Source: Actinobacteria bacterium 21-64-8 (lineage in GTDB: Bacteria > Actinomycetota > Acidimicrobiia > Acidimicrobiales > RAAP-2). Taken from it: a stretch of DNA of 7,843 bases. Under the pieces are notes generated by a model. That model did no database searches and was not told where the DNA came from. It saw only the letters and a program-made list of their open reading frames with translations. Where the stretch lies: the NCBI GenBank assembly GCA_002255315.1, contig NCBD01000041.1:1-7843 (forward strand). The letters are read 5' to 3'. Shown here one piece after another: positions 1-5,808 of the stretch (position 1 is the first letter of the stretch; each line of letters opens with the position of its first letter). The position numbers and the translations under genes are program-made.

Positions 1-436
1 CTACCGCGAAATCGTCGCGCAAACGGCCGACAAATTACTCGGTTCGCTGCGCGATGCGGTCTCGGCCGTGGACTCGCCGCGCGAAAAAATTGAAGTCGCC
101 TTTCGCGTCTACTTCGAGATGGTCGTCTCCGAAACCGACGCCTTTCGCATTCTCTTCATTCATTCACACGAGGGCGAGACCGCCGGCGATCTTCGCGCCG
201 TCGAGTTCGGGTTGGTGTCGTTCCTCGAGCCCTTGATTGCGCTCCGTATCAAGCCCGACCACCGTCGTCAACTCGCCGCGGGCGTCGTGGGCATCGCCGA
301 AGGCGCCGCGACGGCGTGGTTAATTCAACAAGAAGGTAAGGGGTGGCCAACGCCCAGTGAAGGCGTCGCCGAACGACTCGCCGCACGAAGTGCCACCCTC
401 GCGTGGGGCGGCCTACGCAGCGTTCACCTCGACTAG
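1..436 (+). CDS. TetR/AcrR-family regulator, C-terminal part (5' end outside window)
   Basis: The frame is open from base 2 and ends at TAG 434-436, giving about 144 residues of a protein whose start lies upstream. The visible part is all helical and matches the ligand-binding/dimerisation half of TetR regulators: a helix running into SPREKIEVAFRVYFEMV, the segment DAFRILFIHSHEG, and a late helix with GVVGIAEGAATAWLIQQ. The DNA-binding helix-turn-helix is missing because it would be N-terminal. The family represses nearby genes and is released by small hydrophobic ligands. The ligand cannot be read from the sequence, and the likely target lies upstream of the window. It converges on the yeiH-like gene, with 35 bases between the two stop codons. 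Family assignment is fairly safe; function is unknown. Confidence 0.75.
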   Translation, partial: YREIVAQTADKLLGSLRDAVSAVDSPREKIEVAFRVYFEMVVSETDAFRILFIHSHEGETAGDLRAVEFGLVSFLEPLIALRIKPDHRRQLAAGVVGIAEGAATAWLIQQEGKGWPTPSEGVAERLAARSATLAWGGLRSVHLD

Positions 437-463
437 CCACCTCGACTAGCCACCTCGACCAGG
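425..463. repeat. 13-bp tandem repeat, three units, at the tetR stop codon
   Basis: The unit CACCTCGACTAGC occurs exactly at 425-437 and 438-450. A third, degenerate unit (11 of 13 identical) lies at 451-463. The unit carries the last codons (His-Leu-Asp) and the TAG stop of the TetR gene, so the second copy is a duplicate of the gene end in the 35-base convergent gap. It probably arose by slippage. Confidence 0.85.
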
Positions 464-471
464 GCGTCGCC

Positions 472-1533
472 CTAGTGCAAAGTGCCCGTCACGAATTGCA
501 TCGCGAGACTCGTCACCGAGACCACCACCCATAGCGAGGCACCGAGCACGAGGGGGCGAAGACCTGCGTCGCGAATCGCGCGTGGCTTGGTTGACAGACC
601 CACGCCCGCTAAGGCAACGACGAGGAAGAACTGTCCGACTCGGCTCGCGTCCAACACCCACGCCGCGGGCAGTAGTCCCAGTGAGTTCACGACCACCGCG
701 ACGAGGAACCACGCGATAAAGGCCGGAAATGACCGTAGGACCGTCGTGAACTGCGACGAGTGTCTCGCGGGCGCGACGCCGCTCGAGCGCCGGCGCCAGG
801 CCGCGAGCGTCAGCGTGATGGGCACGATTGCCAACGTGCGCGACAACTTCACGACGATCGCGTAGGACGATGATGCGTGTGAGTAGCTGGACGCCGCCGC
901 CACGACCGAAGAGACGTCGTTAATAGAGGTACCGGCCCACAGCCCAAAGGCGTGGGGCGACAGGTGCCACCAGTGACCCAGCACCGGAAACAAGAGCACC
1001 GCGGCGACGTTGAAGGTGAAGATGGTCGCGACCGCGAGACTGACGTCGCGTTCGTCCGCGTCCAAGACTGCATCGGTGGCGGCAATCGCCGACGCGCCAC
1101 AGATCGCCGTCCCCACACCAATGAGCGTGCGTTCGTCACCCACGACACCGAGGGCCCTACCAATCACGAACGCCGCACCGAGCGCGACGACGAGCGTGAC
1201 GACGAGCACCGGCAAGGTGCGCGCGCCGATGGCGAGCACTTGGTGCACCGAGAGTTCCGTACCGAACAGCACCACCGAGAGTTGCAAGACCCGCTTACTC
1301 GCGAAGCGCACCCCTAAGTGCAGCGGGGGCCAGTGCGCACTACGCAAGGAAACGACAACACCGAGGGCAATGGCGATCACCGGCGCACCCACCACGGGCG
1401 CGAAGTGCGCAATCGCGACCGCCACGACGGCGATCGCGCTCGCCAACGCGAGCCCCGGTACCCCACCCAGCACCGCGCGCGAGCGCGTGGACACCCTGGC
1501 GAGTGGCGCTGACGTCGTGACTTTTGTGTCCAT
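472..1533 (-). CDS. yeiH: YeiH/YadS-family putative sulfate exporter (UPF0324), integral membrane
   Basis: This is a 353-residue membrane protein with about ten hydrophobic segments spread over residues 25-350. It carries the conserved signatures of the YeiH family (Pfam Cons_hypoth698): GVGTAICGASAIAA near 139-152, AGTSINDVSSVVAA near 200-213 and VKLSRT near 228-233. Length is normal for the family. Members are annotated as putative sulfate exporters in the cytoplasmic membrane; the transported ion is rarely proven, so this is a family-level call. A TTG two codons upstream also opens the frame, but GGAGG at 1540-1544 sits six bases before the ATG at 1533, so that ATG is chosen. It is divergent from a CysL/YeiE-like LysR gene, as yeiH is next to yeiE in enterobacteria, which supports a role in sulfite/sulfate or related anion homeostasis. 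Confidence 0.85.
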   Translation of the reverse strand: MDTKVTTSAPLARVSTRSRAVLGGVPGLALASAIAVVAVAIAHFAPVVGAPVIAIALGVVVSLRSAHWPPLHLGVRFASKRVLQLSVVLFGTELSVHQVLAIGARTLPVLVVTLVVALGAAFVIGRALGVVGDERTLIGVGTAICGASAIAATDAVLDADERDVSLAVATIFTFNVAAVLLFPVLGHWWHLSPHAFGLWAGTSINDVSSVVAAASSYSHASSSYAIVVKLSRTLAIVPITLTLAAWRRRSSGVAPARHSSQFTTVLRSFPAFIAWFLVAVVVNSLGLLPAAWVLDASRVGQFFLVVALAGVGLSTKPRAIRDAGLRPLVLGASLWVVVSVTSLAMQFVTGTLH

Positions 1534-1539
1534 GAACAA

Positions 1540-1544
1540 CCTCC
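1540..1544 (-). promoter_or_regulatory. Ribosome binding site of the yeiH-like gene
   Basis: GGAGG on the minus strand with a 6-base spacer to the ATG ending at 1533. It would be only about 0-1 bases from the upstream TTG (1539-1537), so it decides the start in favour of the ATG. Confidence 0.8.
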
Positions 1545-1597
1545 GCTACCAGTGTCGCGGCGCCGCGCGCCGTTGGCTTCTTCGACTTTCGGTCTTC

Positions 1598-1615
1598 GTT
1601 ATAAGATTTACTTAT
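1598..1615. promoter_or_regulatory. Divergent promoter core with LysR-type box (TNA-N7-TNA)
   Basis: The 15-base inverted repeat ATAAGATTTACTTAT (1601-1615; arms ATAAG/CTTAT) contains a T-N11-A LysR box and fits the stricter TNA-N7-TNA form known for CbbR/CysL-like regulators (TAA 1602-1604, TTA 1612-1614). It overlaps a plus-strand -10 candidate (TATAAG 1600-1605 or TAAGAT 1602-1607) and a minus-strand -10 candidate (TATAAC, 1603 to 1598). The minus start would give yeiH a leader of about 58 bases. The plus start would fall at or next to the LysR ATG at 1614. No good -35 is seen on either strand. A protein bound here could silence both promoters. Confidence 0.55.
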
Positions 1616-2516
1616 GACTCCGCCTTCCTCGTGGCCCGATCTGGGGGCGCTCGAGCTCCTCGCGCTCGTCGCCGAGACCGGTTCCATTCGCCAAGGCGCG
1701 GTGCGCGTGGGCATCTCTCAACCGGCCGCGTCGCTGCGACTTCGCCAGTTAGAGCGAACCCTCGGGGTGACCTTGCTCGAGCGCGCCTCGACGGGGGCCC
1801 GACTGACCGCCGACGGTGCGGCCGTCGTGGGCTGGACCGAACCCATCCTTCGCGCGAGTCACGTCCTCGATCGTGGCGTGCGCGCGCTGCGGGCGAGTCA
1901 AGACTCCCAGTTGCGCTTAGCGGCGAGTTTGACGGTCGCGGAGTATCTCCTACCGGGTTGGCTGGCGTCACTGCACGCCGCGAGCCCCGAGGTCTCGGTG
2001 TCACTGCAGATGGCGAATTCGAACGACGTCGTTGAACTCTTCGCTCGAGGCGCCGTAGACCTCGGGTTCGTTGAAGGACCCTCGCTGCCTCGCGGTCTGC
2101 AAGGTCGCACCGTGCTGCGCGACGAACTGGTCGTCGTCGTGGGCGCCGCCCACCCCTGGGCGCGACGTCGTAGCGCACTGTCACCCGACGCACTCGCACG
2201 AGCCGACTTTGTGCTGCGCGAACGTGGATCGGGCACGCGCGACGTGTTCGTCAGCGCCCTCGCGCGCCACGGACTCGAGCCTCACGGCGTCATTGAGCTG
2301 GCGTCGACGACGGCTATCAAAGAGGCGGTGATGAACGGTCTGGGTCCGTCGGCGTTGAGCCGCCTCGCGGTACAAAGTGAGCTGAGCGACGGCCGATTGC
2401 GCAGCGTTGAGTGTCGCGACCTCGATCTACGCCGAGCCATTCGCGCGGTCTGGCCGCGCGCGACGAATCTCTCTTCCCTCGGCCGCCAACTACTCGCGAC
2501 CGTCGAGGCGAGGTAA
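1614..2516 (+). CDS. LysR-family transcriptional regulator, CysL/YeiE-like
   Basis: This is a full-length 300-residue LysR regulator. The N-terminal winged helix-turn-helix spans about residues 8-68 (ALVAETGSIRQGA, then GISQPAASLRLRQLERTLG). A linker helix follows, then a periplasmic-binding-protein-like effector domain from about 97 to 297. The segment LRERGSGTRD (201-210) is typical of the CysL/YeiE/CbbR side of the family. With a divergent yeiH-like gene, the natural inference is that it controls that gene, and probably itself, in response to a sulfur-related or other small effector. The ATG at 1614 has no Shine-Dalgarno sequence, but a -10-like TAAGAT ends six bases before it, so the mRNA is probably leaderless. 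Its stop is two bases from the stop of the convergent phosphatase gene, with no clear terminator between. Confidence 0.9.
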   Translation: MTPPSSWPDLGALELLALVAETGSIRQGAVRVGISQPAASLRLRQLERTLGVTLLERASTGARLTADGAAVVGWTEPILRASHVLDRGVRALRASQDSQLRLAASLTVAEYLLPGWLASLHAASPEVSVSLQMANSNDVVELFARGAVDLGFVEGPSLPRGLQGRTVLRDELVVVVGAAHPWARRRSALSPDALARADFVLRERGSGTRDVFVSALARHGLEPHGVIELASTTAIKEAVMNGLGPSALSRLAVQSELSDGRLRSVECRDLDLRRAIRAVWPRATNLSSLGRQLLATVEAR

Positions 2517-2518
2517 CC

Positions 2519-3079
2519 CTAGGCCGGTGCGTCGTCGGCCACGACGACGCAAAACGCCTGAGCCATTGACCACAGTTCCAGCGCGCACTGCGCGTAGCGT
2601 GCGTCGTCGCCGTCGCCGGGATCGTCGACGTCACAGTCGTCATCGAGGCCCTGCGCGCGCACCACGGCAATCTGGTCGGCCAAGTCGGTATCGAGTGGGG
2701 CGGTGCGCACGAACTGACCGAAGCTCACCGTGCGCGCGGCGAGCGGCTCATTGAGTCGCTCCAGATAGCGCACGTGGTCGGCCTCCATGGCGAGCACGAT
2801 GTCCGCCCACGCGACGTCGGGCGCGGTCACTTGATGCGTGCGATGCAGGCCGTAGTGGCGCTCGCCCAAACCGTCGAGATCGCCAATGCCTTCAAGCGCG
2901 CTTCGGGTACGAGCACTCATCGCGAAATCTTCGCGTGCGTGGGTGCCCGCGCTTCGCAGTTCCCAGTGGCGACCCTCGGCTTCGCCCAGCGCGCTCAGCA
3001 TGTACGCGAGCATGACCGAACGCGCGACGTTGGCCGTGCACAGCGTGAGGATCTTCACGCCAGAAGTTTTAGCCCACAA
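2519..3079 (-). CDS. Low-molecular-weight protein tyrosine phosphatase family protein
   Basis: The N-terminus carries the phosphate-binding loop C-X5-R-S: LTLCTANVARS, with catalytic Cys14, Arg20 and Ser21 counted from the TTG. RSAGTHA at 42-48 and the HRTHQVT segment near 79-85 match conserved strand and loop positions of the LMW-PTP fold. VDDP at 151-154 is placed like the Asp-Pro general-acid loop. At 186 residues it is longer than the usual 150-160, and the general-acid region is unusually acidic (DDDCDVDDPGDGDD). The family also includes arsenate reductases, and substrate cannot be told from the sequence. The TTG at 3079 has GAGG ten bases upstream; a GTG at 3058 (seven residues later) is an alternative but lacks a Shine-Dalgarno. 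It lies 76 bases downstream of gntK on the same strand, so co-transcription is possible. Confidence 0.8.
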   Translation of the reverse strand: MWAKTSGVKILTLCTANVARSVMLAYMLSALGEAEGRHWELRSAGTHAREDFAMSARTRSALEGIGDLDGLGERHYGLHRTHQVTAPDVAWADIVLAMEADHVRYLERLNEPLAARTVSFGQFVRTAPLDTDLADQIAVVRAQGLDDDCDVDDPGDGDDARYAQCALELWSMAQAFCVVVADDAPA

Positions 3080-3098
3080 ATGGCGCCGACCTCACGAC

Positions 3099-3120
3099 CG
3101 GGCCGCCTCCACGCGGACCG
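3099..3120. other. Hairpin-forming inverted repeat between gntK and the phosphatase gene
   Basis: Arms CGGGCCGC (3099-3106) and GCGGACCG (3113-3120) pair at seven of eight positions with a 6-base loop. There is no T-run on either side, so this is not a canonical intrinsic terminator. It could be an mRNA stability or processing element in a gntK-phosphatase transcript, or chance in GC-rich DNA. Confidence 0.3.
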
Positions 3121-3155
3121 ACACAAGAACGTTGAGCCGAACGGCGCGACGAAGC

Positions 3156-3671
3156 TCACTTTGTAGCGATCGAGAGTTCCTTCATGATGCGCTTCACCGA
3201 CGCTTTCGACTTCACGTTGCCCGTCACCCGCAGACTCGACTCATCGGGCAACGGAGGCTCCAGAGCGTCGAGTTGTGACCCCAGGAGCGAGGCGGGCATG
3301 AAGTGGTGGTGACGGTGCGCCACGCGCCGTTCAAGTTTGGCTCTCGAGACGTCGAGAAAGACCACCACCATCTCGGGCAGGAACTCGCGCAGTTCGTCAC
3401 GGTAGTCGCGTTTGAGCGCCGAGCACGCCACGACCACCCCGAGGCCGTCGCGGCGTACCGCGCTCGCGCAACGGCCCACGTCAGCCAACCACGGTCGTCG
3501 ATCGTCGTCGGTGAGGGGATGGCCACTCGACATCTTCTCGATATTCGCCGCCGAGTGGAACCAGTCGGCGTCGAGGTAGACGTATCCACTGCGTCGCGCG
3601 AGCTTGTAGGCGACGGTGCTTTTGCCCGACGCCGACACCCCCATCACCACCACACTCAACGGTTCGCTCAC
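3156..3671 (-). CDS. gntK: Gluconokinase (ATP:D-gluconate 6-phosphotransferase)
   Basis: A 171-residue cytoplasmic kinase of the GntK/IdnK type converts gluconate to 6-phosphogluconate with ATP. The P-loop GVSASGKST lies near residues 11-19. The gluconate-site segment runs from DADWFH through the conserved GHPLTDDDRRPWL (about 35-62). The lid-region ACSALKRDYRD (about 82-92) and HFMPASLLGSQLDALEPP (about 123-140) are also hallmarks, and length is normal. A GTG at 3680 also opens the frame, but its G is the last base of the Shine-Dalgarno itself. AAAGGAG at 3680-3686 is eight bases from the GTG at 3671, which is therefore the better start. It is divergent from the GH15 and glucose dehydrogenase genes, whose products would supply its substrate. 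Confidence 0.93.
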   Translation of the reverse strand: MSEPLSVVVMGVSASGKSTVAYKLARRSGYVYLDADWFHSAANIEKMSSGHPLTDDDRRPWLADVGRCASAVRRDGLGVVVACSALKRDYRDELREFLPEMVVVFLDVSRAKLERRVAHRHHHFMPASLLGSQLDALEPPLPDESSLRVTGNVKSKASVKRIMKELSIATK

Positions 3672-3679
3672 GGGACTCA

Positions 3680-3686
3680 CTCCTTT
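3680..3686 (-). promoter_or_regulatory. Ribosome binding site of gntK
   Basis: AAAGGAG on the minus strand, eight bases from the GTG at 3671-3669. It overlaps the alternative GTG at 3680, which argues against that longer start. Confidence 0.7.
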
Positions 3687-3863
3687 AACTCTACGGAGTC
3701 AACGAAAGACTGTGCTCCAGGGTCGAAGGCGACGCCGAGCTCGCCGAGCGCGGGCGGGCGCGTACCGGCGCCGCGTGATTGGTCTTAGGGTAGTTCTATA
3801 AGAGACGTTCGCTCACGGGACCCTGTACGGCCCCGTGTCGAACGGTGGCGGAACGGGAGCACG
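3687..3863. promoter_or_regulatory. Divergent control region between gntK and the GH15 gene
   Basis: This non-coding gap serves gntK (minus) and the hydrolase gene (plus). The clearest element is a plus-strand -10 candidate, TATAAG at 3797-3802, with no convincing -35 (GTGATT at 3775-3780 is 16 bases upstream but poor). Transcription from it would give a leader of about 55 bases containing an inverted repeat at 3814-3837. GGGAG at 3855-3859, four bases before the ATG, is the likely ribosome binding site. A small hairpin (AGTC/GACT arms, 3697-3711) lies in the presumed gntK leader. No clear minus-strand promoter was found. Confidence 0.4.
3814..3837 (+). other. Inverted repeat in the GH15 5' leader
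   Basis: CACGGG (3814-3819) and CCCGTG (3832-3837) are perfect 6-base inverted arms with a 12-base loop. They lie between the -10 candidate and the ribosome binding site. It may be a leader hairpin or a dyad operator, with no T-run to suggest termination. Confidence 0.35.
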
Positions 3864-5768
3864 ATGTCCCACCGGATTGAGGATTACGCCATCATCGGCG
3901 ACCTGCACACGGCGGCGCTCGTGAGTCGAGACGGTTCCATCGACTGGCTCTGTCTCCCTGACTTCGATTCGCCCGCGTGTTTTGCGCGTCTCTTAGGCGA
4001 CGCGTCGCACGGGTGTTGGCGCATCGCACCTGACCCTGAGATCACCGCCATTACCGCGACGCGTCGGCACTACCGCGACGACTCCCTGGTCCTGGAGACC
4101 GAGTTCGAAACGGCCTCGGGCGTGGTTCGCGTCACCGACTGCATGCCCATTCGCGACAACCACCCCTACGTCGTGCGACTCGTCGAAGGACTGTCGGGGT
4201 CTGTCGAGATGCGCATGGACCTGACCTTGCGCTTCGACTACGGCGACGCGGTGCCTTGGGTCACCTCGAGCGAGGGACTGCTGCGCTGTACCGTTGGCCC
4301 CGACGCCGTCGCGCTGTGGCACATGGTCGACGTCGTGGGCGAAGAGCTCAGCAGCGTGGCGCGTTTTCGCGTAGGCGAGGGCCAGCGTTTCCCCTTTACT
4401 CTCGTGTGGCACCCCTCGCACGAAGAGCCACCGGCGCCCCTCGACGCCTACTACGCGGTCCACCTCACCGACGCCTTCTGGAAGCACTGGGCGGCGACCT
4501 GCACCTACCAGGGGCCCGAGCGCGACGCCGTAGTGCGCTCGCTCTTGACCCTCAAGTCGCTCACCTACAACCCCACGGGCGGCATCGTCGCCGCCGCGAC
4601 GACGTCACTGCCCGAGACCATCGGAGGAACGCGCAACTGGGATTATCGCTACTGCTGGCTTCGCGACGCGACCCTCACCTTGGAGTCGCTGATGCGCGGG
4701 GGCTACTTCGACGAGGCCGCGGCGTGGCGCAACTGGCTGCTGCGCGCGGTCGCCGGCGACTCTTCGCGACTACAGATCATGTACGGACCCTCGGGCGAAC
4801 GTCGCCTCGACGAGTGGGAGGCTCCGTGGCTTCCGGGCTACGAAGGTTCCTCGCCCGTACGCATTGGCAACGCCGCTTCGGGACAGCTCCAACTCGACGT
4901 CTACGGCGAGGTGATGTCGGCCCTCTACGCGTCGGCGCACGCCGAGGGTGTGCAGAGTCGCAGCGCGTGGAATCTCCAGCGCTCGCTCATGGAGTTTGTG
5001 GAGACGGGCTGGCGCGAGCCCGACGACGGCATCTGGGAGGTCCGTGGGCCGAGGCGACACTTCACGCACTCCAAGGTCATGGCCTGGGTCGCCGTCGATC
5101 GCGCCGTGCGAACCCTCGAAGAGTGGCCCGACCTTGAGGGGCCACTCGATCGCTGGCGAGCGTTGCGTCGCGAAATCTTTGACGAAGTCTGCGCCAAAGG
5201 TTTTAACGAGAGCGTCGGCGCCTTCACCCAGTACTACGGCGCGAGCGAACTCGACGCCAGTGTGTTGATGATCCCGCTCGTGGGCTTCTTGGCCCCGGAC
5301 GATCCTCGCGTCGTGAGCACCGTTGCCGCCATCGAACGCGAGTTGCTCGTCGACGGCTTCGTGTTGCGCTACCAGACCTCAGAAGACGGCGCCGTCGACG
5401 GACTCACCGGGCGCGAAGGTGCCTTCCTCGCCTGCTCGTTTTGGCTCGTGGACTGTCTGCACCTCATCGGACGAGCCGACGACGCCGCCGAGCTCTTTCA
5501 GCGACTGCTCGCTATACGAAACGACCTCGGACTTCTCTCCGAAGAGTACGACCCGCGCGACGCGCGCCTCCTGGGTAACTTTCCCCAGGCCTTTTCGCAC
5601 GTCTCACTCATTAATTCGGCCTACCGTCTTTCCGGGGTTGATCCCCTGGCTCTCACACGCGACGCCGACGCCGAGCGCCTCGTCGACGAAGGTCCGGGTG
5701 TCGCCCGCGCGGCCCCACGACGAACGGCCCGCGACCACCGGCGCCGAACGAAACGGCGCCATCCGTGA
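3864..5768 (+). CDS. GH15-family glucoside hydrolase (trehalase/glucoamylase type)
   Basis: This 634-residue protein has the two-part layout of bacterial GH15 enzymes. The N-terminal beta domain (about 1-200) opens with the trehalase-like N-terminal signature [20 protein letters not shown]. The alpha/alpha-barrel catalytic domain covers about 220-590, with [14 protein letters not shown] (256-269) at the substrate pocket. EPDDGIWE (385-392) carries the likely general acid Glu392, and LSEEYDP (558-564) the likely general base Glu560 or Glu561. It releases glucose from trehalose or alpha-glucans; the sequence does not settle which, though mycobacterial relatives act on trehalose. No signal peptide is present, so it should act in the cytoplasm. 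The last about 25 residues are an odd Arg-rich tail not expected in the family. The glucose dehydrogenase gene follows after 40 bases, probably co-transcribed. Confidence 0.9.
   Translation: MSHRIEDYAIIGDLHTAALVSRDGSIDWLCLPDFDSPACFARLLGDASHGCWRIAPDPEITAITATRRHYRDDSLVLETEFETASGVVRVTDCMPIRDNHPYVVRLVEGLSGSVEMRMDLTLRFDYGDAVPWVTSSEGLLRCTVGPDAVALWHMVDVVGEELSSVARFRVGEGQRFPFTLVWHPSHEEPPAPLDAYYAVHLTDAFWKHWAATCTYQGPERDAVVRSLLTLKSLTYNPTGGIVAAATTSLPETIGGTRNWDYRYCWLRDATLTLESLMRGGYFDEAAAWRNWLLRAVAGDSSRLQIMYGPSGERRLDEWEAPWLPGYEGSSPVRIGNAASGQLQLDVYGEVMSALYASAHAEGVQSRSAWNLQRSLMEFVETGWREPDDGIWEVRGPRRHFTHSKVMAWVAVDRAVRTLEEWPDLEGPLDRWRALRREIFDEVCAKGFNESVGAFTQYYGASELDASVLMIPLVGFLAPDDPRVVSTVAAIERELLVDGFVLRYQTSEDGAVDGLTGREGAFLACSFWLVDCLHLIGRADDAAELFQRLLAIRNDLGLLSEEYDPRDARLLGNFPQAFSHVSLINSAYRLSGVDPLALTRDADAERLVDEGPGVARAAPRRTARDHRRRTKRRHP
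5740..5760 (+). other. Perfect 7-bp GC hairpin at the 3' end of the GH15 gene
   Basis: GGCGCCG (5740-5746) and CGGCGCC (5754-5760) form a perfect stem with a 7-base loop, AACGAAA. It sits inside the coding sequence just before the stop at 5766. The absence of a T-run argues against a normal intrinsic terminator. Its place between two probable operon genes suits an RNA-processing or differential-stability element. Confidence 0.5.
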
Positions 5769-5796
5769 GCCATCAAAACGCACGACTGCGCGCAAC

Positions 5797-5804
5797 TAAG
5801 GAGG
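5797..5804 (+). promoter_or_regulatory. Strong ribosome binding site of the glucose dehydrogenase gene
   Basis: TAAGGAGG is a near-perfect anti-16S match and ends four bases before the GTG at 5809. It fixes that GTG as the start and suggests efficient independent initiation. Confidence 0.8.
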
Positions 5805-5808
5805 CTCC

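Noticed and set aside
1010..2035. 341-codon open frame on + across yeiH and the LysR gene
   Set aside because: It runs antisense to yeiH and then in the wrong frame of the LysR gene; Arg/Thr/Ser-rich composition with no domain. It is a high-GC shadow.
2522..2540. GGCCG/CGGCC dyad at the LysR-phosphatase convergence, as terminator
   Set aside because: Only a 5-bp stem with a 9-base loop inside the phosphatase coding end, no T-run; expected by chance at this G+C.
4256..5137. 293-codon + frame inside the GH15 gene
   Set aside because: Arg-rich low-complexity translation in an alternative frame of a well-supported enzyme; no RBS or recognisable motif.
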